In this document: piece by piece, positions 25,862 through 31,654 of the stretch
How the letters are laid out: the number at the start of each line of letters is the position of its first letter
How positions within the stretch are numbered: position 1 is the first letter of the stretch
From: DAIQON01 sp036787835
Lineage (GTDB): Bacteria; Patescibacteriota; Saccharimonadia; Saccharimonadales; UBA4665
Length of the DNA stretch: 34,801 nucleotides
Assembly (NCBI GenBank): GCA_036787835.1
Contig: DAIQON010000011.1
Coordinates: 1-34,801, forward strand
Reading direction: 5' to 3'
The notes under the pieces: generated by a model
Databases searched by the model: none
Told to the model about the DNA's origin: nothing
Seen by the model: the letters and a program-made list of their open reading frames with translations, nothing else
Program-made: the position numbers and the translations under genes

Positions 25862-25982
25862 AATGTACTACTTGTATAGCAGATATTTACTCTTTTTACA
25901 AAGTTAATTGAAAAATGACAAGCCTCTTATATTCCGGTAAAATTACTGGTTGAGCCTAGTAAAGCGTAAATACAGTAAATTT

Positions 25983-26058
25983 AGGGGAGTAGCTCAGTTG
26001 GTAGAGCACTGGTCTCCAAAACCAGGCGTCGCAGGTTCAAGTCCTGTCTCCCCTGCCA
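25983..26058 (+). tRNA. tRNA-Trp (anticodon CCA)
   Basis: AGGGGAG pairs with CUCCCCU (26048-26054), followed by G and an encoded CCA. The anticodon stem CUGGU/ACCAG encloses CUCCAAA, giving anticodon CCA. The cassette array begins 3 bp after its 3' end. A CCA anticodon fits UGA being a stop, and several genes here do end in UGA. Confidence 0.96.
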
Positions 26059-26060
26059 TG

Positions 26061-26114
26061 AGATATATATTTAGTTCGTGTCCCAGATGGCCCTCCAATA
26101 TGGTTATGATTGCC
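26061..26114 (+). repeat. Array site 1 (tRNA-proximal, partly diverged)
   Basis: Centre TGGCCCTCCAATA at 26088-26100, right arm GGTTATGATTGCC. The left arm mixes both arm types: AGATATA and then TTTAGTTCG. It lies 3 bp after tRNA-Trp. Confidence 0.8.
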
Positions 26115-26132
26115 TTGTAAAGCATGTGTGAT

Positions 26133-26138
26133 TAGAAT
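26133..26138 (+). promoter_or_regulatory. -10 box of the first array gene
   Basis: TAGAAT with 6 nt to the ATG at 26145, so the ATG is at the expected +1. Confidence 0.55.
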
Positions 26139-26144
26139 TAAGGC

Positions 26145-26519
26145 ATGCAACTAAGATTATCGCCTGAGTGTGCAGCTTGCCCAAATGCAGCTGAGCTACG
26201 AGAATGGGCTGAAGAAGTTGGCGTTACTATTGTTTATTTGGAAGACGTAGAAAGAGCGCACGAATTTGAAGTTGAAAGCGAAGGACGGGTATCATGTGAT
26301 GGTTTTAACTTTGGGGTACCCGATACTGCACTCGATGACTATTGCCAAGTACATGTGGAAATGCCAATAATAAATAAACGGGTATACGATGAACGTACTG
26401 AGACAAGCTTAGGTTTACTGGCGCTGAGAATACCTGTTGTGGTACCCCCGCCTGAGTTATTAGGGGAAAAAGGAATTCATTCCGGGTTAACTGGTCTAGC
26501 TTTGCCTAAGTCTCAATAA
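26145..26519 (+). CDS. Hypothetical protein, first cassette
   Basis: The 124-residue protein is not recognised. It starts MQLRLSPECAACPNAAELRE, with a C-x-x-C pair near residues 9-12, then an acidic helix-forming region and a VVVPPPELLGEKG segment near the C-terminus. There is no signal peptide or membrane helix. Only one further cysteine pair-like arrangement is seen (C51, C67), so a metal site is possible but unproven. It is the first gene after tRNA-Trp, between array sites 1 and 2, with a -10 box placing +1 on its ATG. No ribosome-binding site is visible. Confidence 0.7.
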   Translation: MQLRLSPECAACPNAAELREWAEEVGVTIVYLEDVERAHEFEVESEGRVSCDGFNFGVPDTALDDYCQVHVEMPIINKRVYDERTETSLGLLALRIPVVVPPPELLGEKGIHSGLTGLALPKSQ

Positions 26520-26558
26520 ATTTAATGGATTGATTCTATATCCAACTTATGACTGGTC

Positions 26559-26607
26559 GAGTAGATATAACAATGACGGTGGCCCCCCAATACACTTATG
26601 CTTAAAC
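26559..26607 (+). repeat. Array site 2
   Basis: Left arm GAGTAGATATAAC, centre GGTGGCCCCCCAATA (one T to C change), right arm CTTATGCTTAAAC. This is close to the consensus of the array. Confidence 0.9.
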
Positions 26608-26630
26608 TTCTCTGTTTTGGGAAGTTTTTT
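26604..26630 (+). terminator. Terminator hairpin after array site 2
   Basis: AAACTTC and GAAGTTT form a 7-bp stem with a 10-nt loop and run into six T. The last A-A-A-C of the array site is part of the stem. Confidence 0.75.
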
Positions 26631-26638
26631 GATACTAT
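26630..26638 (+). promoter_or_regulatory. Extended -10 promoter of the DUF5661-like gene
   Basis: TG-A-TACTAT starts inside the terminator T-run and ends 7 nt before the ATG at 26646. Confidence 0.5.
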
Positions 26639-26645
26639 GTATTAT

Positions 26646-26897
26646 ATGAAGAAAGAATTTTCTGCTAAAGAAGCTCGAACAATCGGTGAAAAAATTGGTA
26701 TCAATTTCGAAGTGTTTGATCTAGAACAATTTCGTATGGGGCTTGGCGTAGAGTTAGAACATGGGGCTGATGATCCAGAAACTAATGTTACTAATGGTGA
26801 CTTTTATCTTACTGGCAAGATCGCTTGGGCTCACTTAAAAGAAATTAGTGATTACTATACACGACTGCAGAAAATGGAAACTGATGCAGGCAGCTAA
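26646..26897 (+). CDS. DUF5661-like small protein
   Basis: The 83-residue protein reads MKKEFSAKEARTIGEKIGIN followed by FDLEQFRMGLGVELEHG, DPETNVTNGDFYLTGKIAWA and LKEISDYYTRLQKME. This matches my memory of the DUF5661 family, whose function is unknown. It is soluble and helical. The ATG at 26646 is preferred over upstream in-frame ATGs at 26598 and 26637, since those lie inside the array site, terminator or promoter. It shares its unit with a convergent membrane-protein gene. A short imperfect hairpin (26916-26937) lies between the two stop codons and may end both transcripts. Confidence 0.8.
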   Translation: MKKEFSAKEARTIGEKIGINFEVFDLEQFRMGLGVELEHGADDPETNVTNGDFYLTGKIAWAHLKEISDYYTRLQKMETDAGS

Positions 26898-26935
26898 AAT
26901 TTGATAATTAGACACAAACCAGGCCCAAGCCAAGT

Positions 26936-27523
26936 TTAGCTTTTATTTTTATGTAAAATGGACTGGATCTTTTCCTGAGATATTAGACCGACCATCACTG
27001 TGTTAGTAATTATCATTGCTATTGAATGAAGTGTCGTCGCAATATTGTAAGCCTGCAATGAGAACAGAGTTAAGATGTGGCGTAGCACATTAGAGCCATA
27101 GAGAACTGGTGTTTCGGTTTCGGGATGGAGATAAGTTTTTCGAAGAGTTGGTATAAAAGCTATTAAATCAATGGTTACAGCAATGGTTACAGAAATCGTT
27201 GGGTTGTCAAAAATTAACCATGGGATAATTCCGAACAAAGCTGCAGCTAAAAAATATTTATCGGTTTTTTTAACATATTTAAAACCGTATTGTAATGAAA
27301 ATACAAAAATAATTATCGTAAATATCTCTGCTACACCTGCAGGCAGAGCACCGATTCCTGCCCCTTTCGCCACCTGCCCAAAAAACACAATTGCTGAAAC
27401 GATTGTCCAGACAAGCCACGTAAATGGATGTGGCTTCACGCGGCGGGTAAACGCATCCCTAATGTAGGGTAAGTTACCTGCGACAGCTAAAATAGCTGCA
27501 ATAATTGCCAGTATGTCTTTCAT
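26936..27523 (-). CDS. Membrane protein with seven helices, paralogue of the one at 29102 (inverted in the array)
   Basis: The 195-residue protein is almost all membrane: about seven hydrophobic helices with short loops. It opens ILAIIAAILAVAGNLPYIRD, and then has TRRVKPHPFTWLVWTI and FIPTLRKTYLHPETETP. The last two are shared in diverged form with the array protein at 29102-29734 (TKPERMSYLIWFI and YLPTFKKAYLLPKTENR). Repeated P-Y-I-R / P-T-L-R-K motifs in two halves resemble PQ-loop/SemiSWEET-style duplicated transporters, but this is inference. It is the only minus-strand gene of the array. A TAGAAT box 6 nt before the ATG gives the same leaderless design. Confidence 0.8.
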   Translation of the reverse strand: MKDILAIIAAILAVAGNLPYIRDAFTRRVKPHPFTWLVWTIVSAIVFFGQVAKGAGIGALPAGVAEIFTIIIFVFSLQYGFKYVKKTDKYFLAAALFGIIPWLIFDNPTISVTIAVTIDLIAFIPTLRKTYLHPETETPVLYGSNVLRHILTLFSLQAYNIATTLHSIAMIITNTVMVGLISQEKIQSILHKNKS

Positions 27524-27529
27524 AACTTA

Positions 27530-27535
27530 ATTCTA
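27530..27535 (-). promoter_or_regulatory. -10 box of the inverted membrane-protein gene
   Basis: TAGAAT on the minus strand with 6 nt to the ATG at 27523, matching the spacing of the + strand array genes. Confidence 0.5.
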
Positions 27536-27549
27536 CTACTCGTATGAAA

Positions 27550-27600
27550 TTTTAGTTGCGATAGCGTCTACTATGGCCCTCCAATTCATAGCATTTCTTA
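27550..27600 (+). repeat. Array site 3 (second left-arm type, diverged right arm)
   Basis: Left arm TTTAGTTGCGATAGCGTCTA, centre ATGGCCCTCCAATT, right arm diverged (CATAGCATTTCTTA). Confidence 0.85.
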
Positions 27601-27608
27601 ATAAATAA

Positions 27609-27617
27609 TGTTTAAAT
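27609..27617 (+). promoter_or_regulatory. Possible extended -10 of the 86-residue gene
   Basis: TG-T-TTAAAT ends 8 nt before the ATG at 27626. Weaker than other array promoters. Confidence 0.35.
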
Positions 27618-27625
27618 AAACAAAT

Positions 27626-27886
27626 ATGAATGAAAAAGATCCTGGGTATGTAGATCCATCTAGAATATCTAAAATTGCCAATTACTTCATTGGATTTGGT
27701 CAAAGGGCATTCAGAAGACCGAATAGTGGAAATGAAGTTCTAGTTAATACTGCACGGCTTGCTGGTTATGATCTGTATGGCCCAGTTCCGCATGATCCTA
27801 GATTAGGAGTCGATACTCGTAGCATAGAGTATCGAATTGAAGAAGCTAAGGTTATTGAAAGAGATCGTCTCGAACTTATTAATTAA
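27626..27886 (+). CDS. Small hypothetical protein
   Basis: The 86-residue protein is not recognised. It is soluble and charged, with AFRRPNSGNEVLVNTARLAG in the middle and an Arg/Glu-rich C-terminus (IEYRIEEAKVIERDRLELIN) likely to be helical. There is no signal peptide. It is a single-gene unit between array sites 3 and 4, with 44 nt of spacer before site 4. The coding call rests on a full frame, the site context and the promoter candidate. Confidence 0.6.
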   Translation: MNEKDPGYVDPSRISKIANYFIGFGQRAFRRPNSGNEVLVNTARLAGYDLYGPVPHDPRLGVDTRSIEYRIEEAKVIERDRLELIN

Positions 27887-27928
27887 AGTTTTTATTAGCT
27901 ATATTGATGTGAAAAGCTTCTAAAATTA

Positions 27929-27975
27929 GCCGATATAGAAAGTATGATGGCCCTCCAATAAGCTTATGCATAAAC
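27929..27975 (+). repeat. Array site 4
   Basis: Left arm GCCGATATAG, centre ATGGCCCTCCAATA (27948-27960), right arm GCTTATGCATAAAC. No terminator hairpin follows. Confidence 0.85.
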
Positions 27976-27985
27976 TTACCTGCTC

Positions 27986-27994
27986 TGCTATTCT
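27986..27994 (+). promoter_or_regulatory. Extended -10 promoter of the deformylase-like gene
   Basis: TG-C-TATTCT with exactly 6 nt to the ATG at 28001, giving a leaderless mRNA. Confidence 0.6.
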
Positions 27995-28000
27995 TTATTT

Positions 28001-28507
28001 ATGATTAGACCCGTCATAAAAAGAGGTGATCCAATACTTTTACAACCAACAAGAGAAGTTGTCGATTTAGAAAGCATAAAAGAACTTGTAACTGACTTGT
28101 GGGACACTCTCATAGCAATTCAGGGTTTACGCGACTTTACTCGTGGCAGCGGCATAGCCGCTAACCAAATTGGAGAGCCTTGGAGAGTTGATATATTAGA
28201 GTTTGAAGGACAGAGATATACACTTATTAATCCACGCATAACTTCATATTCCGAGGAAAAAGTACCAGTTCGTGAAGGCTGCCTTAGCTTTTTTGATTTT
28301 AGAGGTTTAGCACTGCGATATGCCGACGTAACTGTTACAGCCGTTGATCTAGACGGTACGCCTTTTACTATCTCTTCAGACGGTGACCTAAACAAATCTT
28401 CAATACTTCAACATGAGCTAGGCCATCTAGACGGTGAGCTTTATGACAGTCATTTAGCACATGGTGAAGAATTGGTTAAAATGCCAGACATGCCAGCTAT
28501 ACCTTAA
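28001..28507 (+). CDS. Peptide deformylase-like protein
   Basis: Peptide deformylase removes the formyl group from new proteins. The 168-residue protein has the three family motifs: GSGIAANQIG (motif 1, normally G-x-G-x-A-A-x-Q), EGCLSFFD (motif 2, with the metal cysteine) and QHELGHLDG (motif 3, H-E-x-x-H). The usual motif 3 is H-E-x-D-H; here G replaces D. All metal ligands are present, so activity is possible. The gene lies in the accessory array, so it may be an extra copy, for example one insensitive to inhibitors, or may act on another substrate. Confidence 0.87.
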   Translation: MIRPVIKRGDPILLQPTREVVDLESIKELVTDLWDTLIAIQGLRDFTRGSGIAANQIGEPWRVDILEFEGQRYTLINPRITSYSEEKVPVREGCLSFFDFRGLALRYADVTVTAVDLDGTPFTISSDGDLNKSSILQHELGHLDGELYDSHLAHGEELVKMPDMPAIP

Positions 28508-28521
28508 GTATATAGCTGAAA

Positions 28522-28572
28522 CTTAGTTGCGATAGCGTACACGGTGGTCTTCCAATACGCTTATGCTTAAAC
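28522..28572 (+). repeat. Array site 5
   Basis: Left arm TTAGTTGCGATAGCGTACAC, centre GGTGGTCTTCCAATA (two changes), right arm GCTTATGCTTAAAC. Confidence 0.9.
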
Positions 28573-28597
28573 AGAGATAAAATGTCTCTGTTTTTTT
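28569..28597 (+). terminator. Terminator hairpin after array site 5
   Basis: AAACAGAGA and TCTCTGTTT make a perfect 9-bp stem with a 7-nt loop, followed by a T-run. The stem starts in the right arm of the site. Confidence 0.88.
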
Positions 28598-28605
28598 GTT
28601 ATTAT
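28597..28605 (+). promoter_or_regulatory. Extended -10 promoter of the PadR-like gene
   Basis: TG-T-TATTAT begins at the last T of the terminator run and ends 7 nt before the ATG at 28613. Confidence 0.55.
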
Positions 28606-28612
28606 TAGTTAT

Positions 28613-28978
28613 ATGCCATTACCAAGATTTAACTTTGAGAGTGCCGCAGAGGACCTACTAGTTGATAATGGTTTAGTTGGTCGAGGTTCACGACATAGAC
28701 GGGTGTGTATAGAGTGCATTGGCTGTAGATGGCTAACCAAAGAACAGAATGGTGAAGAGCCCATAGTTTGGGGTTACGAGATACTAAAGTGTACAAATAT
28801 GGAAACTGGTACTTTATATCCTATGCTTGGTAAATTGGCTGAGGCTGGAGTTATAGCTGCTGAACATGAAGAATATGGTCGTCGTCCAAGAACAGTATAT
28901 CGTCCTGTAGATACTGAGCTTGGAATGGAATTCAAAGACAGGCTATACATACCTAAACAATGTCCACTTGAAATATAG
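28613..28978 (+). CDS. PadR-like winged-helix transcription regulator
   Basis: The 121-residue protein has a winged-helix core in its second half: WGYEILKCTNMETGTLYPML, then KLAEAGVIAAEHEE and the wing GRRPRTVYRPVDTELG. This is the PadR family pattern (recognition helix T-G-T-L-Y-P, wing with G-R-x-R-x-x-Y). The first half is unlike PadR and carries cysteines in CIECIGC (about residues 32-38), which might bind a metal or redox partner. No C-terminal coiled coil for dimerisation follows, so the dimer form is unclear. Target is unknown; it could act on an array gene or elsewhere. Confidence 0.78.
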   Translation: MPLPRFNFESAAEDLLVDNGLVGRGSRHRRVCIECIGCRWLTKEQNGEEPIVWGYEILKCTNMETGTLYPMLGKLAEAGVIAAEHEEYGRRPRTVYRPVDTELGMEFKDRLYIPKQCPLEI

Positions 28979-29024
28979 TTGTGATAGCGTCTACGGTGGC
29001 CCTCCAATAAAGATATCGTTAAAC
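28975..29024 (+). repeat. Array site 6
   Basis: Left arm TAGTTGTGATAGCGTCTA, centre CGGTGGCCCTCCAATA, right arm GATATCGTTAAAC. The left arm overlaps the stop codon of the PadR-like gene. This is the only site that contains GTTAAAC, the sequence that fits an integron R' box. Confidence 0.88.
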
Positions 29025-29047
29025 TCCTCTACTTTGAGGAATTTTTT
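29025..29047 (+). terminator. Terminator hairpin after array site 6
   Basis: TCCTC and GAGGA form a 5-bp stem with a 6-nt loop, followed by A and six T. Confidence 0.65.
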
Positions 29048-29086
29048 GTTGATATGCTTTAGCTTTCTAAATCGCTTGTCCTTACA

Positions 29087-29095
29087 TGTTATCAT
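29087..29095 (+). promoter_or_regulatory. Extended -10 promoter of the second membrane-protein gene
   Basis: TG-T-TATCAT with exactly 6 nt to the ATG at 29102, giving a leaderless mRNA. Confidence 0.6.
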
Positions 29096-29101
29096 TGAGG
29101 C

Positions 29102-29734
29102 ATGAACCATGTTCTAATCGGTCAGTTAGCTGGTGCACTAGCTATTTTGCAAATTATTCCGTATGTGAGAAGCATCCTACGTGGCGATACCAAGCCGGAG
29201 CGTATGTCCTACCTTATATGGTTTATCGTTGATGTCGTAATCTTATCGAGCTATTTTGCTGTAGGGGCTCGGACGACTATTTGGGCAGTTCTGGTATTCA
29301 CGGTATCCAAGTTGTTGATCCTTGGCCTGTCTATAAAACGAGGTATGGGAGGTGTTAGTCATTTTGATATCGGCTGCTTTCTGCTAGCACTCGTAGGAAT
29401 CATTATTTGGATTAGCACTAAGAATGCCCTGATAGCCTTATATTTTAGTACATTCGTAATGTTGCTCGGCTATTTGCCCACGTTCAAAAAAGCTTATTTA
29501 CTGCCAAAAACTGAAAACCGGTTGTCATGGGTGCTTGCAACGATGGCAAGCGTCCTCAACCTCTTTGCTCTGACTACGCTCATGCCAAGTATTTCGCTGC
29601 TACCCATAGCAGGTATGGTTGCAGATGTGCTCGTTGTGTACTTGTTACTATTTCCTGTAAGCCATGCAAAGAGAGCAAAGAAGAGGCATCCTCGAATTCA
29701 TATAGTTTTAACCCATCCCATATTTCTACGCTGA
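29102..29734 (+). CDS. Membrane protein with about seven helices, paralogue of the one at 26936
   Basis: The 210-residue protein has about seven hydrophobic helices. It shares the motifs of the inverted array protein: LQIIPYVRSILRGDTKPERM matches PYIRDAFTRRVKPHP, and YLPTFKKAYLLPKTENR matches FIPTLRKTYLHPETETP. The repeat of a P-Y/T-x-R/K motif in two halves suggests an internally duplicated transporter fold of PQ-loop type, which is inference. The C-terminus is Lys/Arg/His-rich (KRAKKRHPRIHIV). Function unknown. It is a single-gene unit between array sites 6 and 7 and uses the leaderless promoter design. Confidence 0.8.
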   Translation: MNHVLIGQLAGALAILQIIPYVRSILRGDTKPERMSYLIWFIVDVVILSSYFAVGARTTIWAVLVFTVSKLLILGLSIKRGMGGVSHFDIGCFLLALVGIIIWISTKNALIALYFSTFVMLLGYLPTFKKAYLLPKTENRLSWVLATMASVLNLFALTTLMPSISLLPIAGMVADVLVVYLLLFPVSHAKRAKKRHPRIHIVLTHPIFLR

Positions 29735-29741
29735 GAGTTGA

Positions 29742-29793
29742 TTTTAGTTCCAATAGCATCTACAATGGGCCTCCAATACACTTATGCTTAATC
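29742..29793 (+). repeat. Array site 7
   Basis: Left arm TTTTAGTTCCAATAGCATCT, centre ATGGGCCTCCAATA, right arm CTTATGCTTAATC. A weak hairpin (CTACTC with GGGGAG) and a T-run of five follow. Confidence 0.87.
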
Positions 29794-29816
29794 CTACTCA
29801 TTGTCGGGGAGATTTT

Positions 29817-29825
29817 TGTTATACT
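29817..29825 (+). promoter_or_regulatory. Extended -10 promoter of the NTF2-like gene
   Basis: TG-T-TATACT with exactly 6 nt to the ATG at 29832; leaderless. Confidence 0.65.
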
Positions 29826-29831
29826 GGGCCT

Positions 29832-30212
29832 ATGAAGACATCGGCTGAGGCTATGCGCCAAATCCTTACGCATTATTTTGAAGCTTGGCAACAGCAAGAC
29901 AGTAACAAACTTGTCAGCCTGTTCAATAAGGATGGGATTTATAGAGTTAAGCCATTCGACTTAGAAGAGTACACTGGAACTGATAGTATCAGGGAATATT
30001 GGCAAACCCACCCTGTCGCCATGCAGACTAACCCTCAACCCAAACTACTAAATTCCGCATTCGGTGAAGATATTTGTTTCGCTGAGTGGGAAAATACATT
30101 CACAAATCAAGCAGGCATTAGTAAAACAACACGTGGCATGCTTCTTCTTGAATTTCAAGATGGGCTTATTCATGAATTACGTGAACATTACTTATCGACT
30201 GAAAACGTTTAA
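29832..30212 (+). CDS. NTF2-like (SnoaL-type) fold protein
   Basis: The 126-residue protein shows the pattern of NTF2-like proteins: an N-terminal helix ILTHYFEAWQQQDSNKLVSL, FNKDGIYRVKPFDLEEYTG, a turn G-T-D-S-I-R-E-Y-W, and a C-terminal strand pair ending GLIHELREHYLS. This fold serves many enzymes and binding proteins, so function stays open. The ATG at 29832 was chosen over an upstream in-frame start at 29784 that lies in the array site, because the -10 box places +1 on it. Site 8 begins 3 nt after the stop codon. Confidence 0.82.
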   Translation: MKTSAEAMRQILTHYFEAWQQQDSNKLVSLFNKDGIYRVKPFDLEEYTGTDSIREYWQTHPVAMQTNPQPKLLNSAFGEDICFAEWENTFTNQAGISKTTRGMLLLEFQDGLIHELREHYLSTENV

Positions 30213-30215
30213 CCC

Positions 30216-30264
30216 GAGTAGATATAACAAGGATGGTGGCCCTCCAATATGGTTATGCTTAAAC
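30216..30264 (+). repeat. Array site 8
   Basis: Left arm GAGTAGATATAAC, centre TGGTGGCCCTCCAATA, right arm GGTTATGCTTAAAC. Very close to site 2 in both arms. Confidence 0.9.
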
Positions 30265-30288
30265 GGAGATGAAATGTCACTGTTTTTT
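30261..30288 (+). terminator. Imperfect terminator hairpin after array site 8
   Basis: ACGGAGA and TCACTGT pair with one mismatch and one G-T pair, then a T-run of six. It looks like a decayed form of the hairpin after sites 5 and 11. Confidence 0.45.
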
Positions 30289-30306
30289 GATATAGCCTGC
30301 AGCTTA

Positions 30307-30317
30307 TGACATAATAT
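30307..30317 (+). promoter_or_regulatory. Promoter of the secreted-protein gene
   Basis: TG followed by overlapping -10 candidates CATAAT (30310-30315) and TAATAT (30312-30317). The latter has 6 nt to the ATG at 30324. Confidence 0.45.
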
Positions 30318-30323
30318 CCCCAA

Positions 30324-30983
30324 ATGAAACAAGAACAAGAAACCGTAGATTTAAGTTCTTTGCGGCCTTGGCTACTACTGTCTGCTCTCGGCACAGCTAC
30401 AGTTTTGGGGGCTGGCTTAGGTATTACTGAAAGTCCAAGTTTTACTGCCGCACCAGACCCAATAGCAGAAGCCTGTTTGCCTGGCGTGGGAGCTGCTCTT
30501 CCCGCACAAGACGAAGTAGGTAATATAGTTCAGGAATCTCAGACTGTTCAAAACATGCATTTGTTTGTTTCGGCATATGAGCAAGACCATGGGTTGAATA
30601 AAGGTTTATGGCAAAAGCTAACATCCGGCCTGGATAAAGTTCGTGGTAATACGCCAATAGGTGGCGCTTACACTAAGGCACAGAACAAAGAAGTAGACAA
30701 ACTTTGGAAACAACTTAATACAGGCCAGGAGGATCGTTCGAGGCAGTATCTAGCTATTAGAGGTATTTCTACAGCTACAAATAACCCTAGTTGGCTAGGA
30801 TTACAGTCAGCACAAGACTGGGGTTCCAACGGAGTCAATGGGTATCTTATTGAATCTATGGCGGATACACCGAATGGGATAGTTAGAGCTAGCGGGCTTA
30901 ACCAGGTTGTATTTGAGAAAAGCCCGCATCCAATCGTAAGTAACATAGCATTTGATATGCCAGAGGTAAGTGGCAGTAGTTAA
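30324..30983 (+). CDS. Hypothetical exported or membrane-anchored protein
   Basis: The 219-residue protein starts with a short charged tail and a hydrophobic helix (PWLLLSALGTATVLGAGLGI, residues 14-33), which should insert in the membrane with the rest outside. A cysteine lies near residue 52 but no clear lipobox. The outer part is polar, with helix-rich QNMHLFVSAYEQDHGLNKGL and DKLWKQLNTGQEDRSRQYLA. I do not recognise it. It shares a unit with the reading frame at 31031, which begins 47 bp after its stop, with no array site between. Confidence 0.7.
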   Translation: MKQEQETVDLSSLRPWLLLSALGTATVLGAGLGITESPSFTAAPDPIAEACLPGVGAALPAQDEVGNIVQESQTVQNMHLFVSAYEQDHGLNKGLWQKLTSGLDKVRGNTPIGGAYTKAQNKEVDKLWKQLNTGQEDRSRQYLAIRGISTATNNPSWLGLQSAQDWGSNGVNGYLIESMADTPNGIVRASGLNQVVFEKSPHPIVSNIAFDMPEVSGSS

Positions 30984-31030
30984 CGGTTAATAATTCTCTT
31001 CAGATACCCTATGGCCTGGCCGAACTGGTT

Positions 31031-31564
31031 TTGAATAACTGCCCTGATAAGCAGGGTGTTTTAGATATGTTGGTAGCTTTAAGTGGTAATGGTGGTTATC
31101 AGCCGGGTTCACATGTCAGTTACGACACCTACACAAAGAAGTATCAGACTATGTTCACTAGCCCTGAGGCTGTTGCTAGCCCTGAGGTAGAGTTTGTTGA
31201 GCTATTTGCTGATGCTATTCAAGGGCAGAATTGGTTTGCTACAGCTGACTTGCAGACGTCTCTGGGTCAAAAGAGACAAGTTGTTCAAGCTATTTTTAAT
31301 AGATTAGTCCCCGGAGGTAATAATTATGAAGAATTTGCCGATGCTATGGGTAATTACGGAGATCCAGGCGGCTTTAATCTTCAAGATTTAGCAAGACAGA
31401 TTCCTGATTACGTGACTTTATTAAATAGTGCTAGATCTGTAGAGGAACAAAAAACCATTGAGAATTTATGGGGTGAAGGTGAGACTGTTCGTCAAATTAG
31501 ACAAGATATAGGTCCTTCGTCAAGTCAGCAAAAGACTGAAACCGTACAATCAGGACAAGCTTGA
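31031..31564 (+). CDS. Hypothetical protein without a clear start, same cassette as the exported protein
   Basis: The 177-residue frame has no ATG; the first usable start is a TTG at 31031 with no ribosome-binding site or promoter. In-frame sense codons extend upstream to a stop at 30977-30979. The sequence is soluble, with EFVELFADAIQGQNWFATAD, and ends in a polar Ser/Gln/Thr tail. Neighbouring gene 30324 ends just before it, in a different frame. It may be translated by coupling, be the second part of a frameshifted longer protein, or be a decayed gene. Site 9 starts 4 nt after its stop. Confidence 0.55.
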   Translation: MNNCPDKQGVLDMLVALSGNGGYQPGSHVSYDTYTKKYQTMFTSPEAVASPEVEFVELFADAIQGQNWFATADLQTSLGQKRQVVQAIFNRLVPGGNNYEEFADAMGNYGDPGGFNLQDLARQIPDYVTLLNSARSVEEQKTIENLWGEGETVRQIRQDIGPSSSQQKTETVQSGQA

Positions 31565-31568
31565 ATTC

Positions 31569-31617
31569 GAGTAGATATAGCAAATACTGTGGCCCTACAA
31601 AATGCTAATGTTTAAAC
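31569..31617 (+). repeat. Array site 9
   Basis: Left arm GAGTAGATATAGC, centre TGTGGCCCTACAAAA (diverged), right arm GCTAATGTTTAAAC. The hairpin that follows is decayed but a T-run of five remains. Confidence 0.85.
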
Positions 31618-31639
31618 AGAGGTAATTAGCTGCCGTTTT

Positions 31640-31648
31640 TGTTATAAT
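31640..31648 (+). promoter_or_regulatory. Extended -10 promoter of the APH-like gene
   Basis: TG-T-TATAAT, a perfect extended -10, with exactly 6 nt to the ATG at 31655. The best promoter of the array. Confidence 0.75.
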
Positions 31649-31654
31649 ACCCTG

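Noticed and set aside
26598..26645. Upstream in-frame start codons for the DUF5661-like gene
   Set aside because: They lie in the array site, terminator and promoter; the family-like sequence begins at the ATG at 26646.
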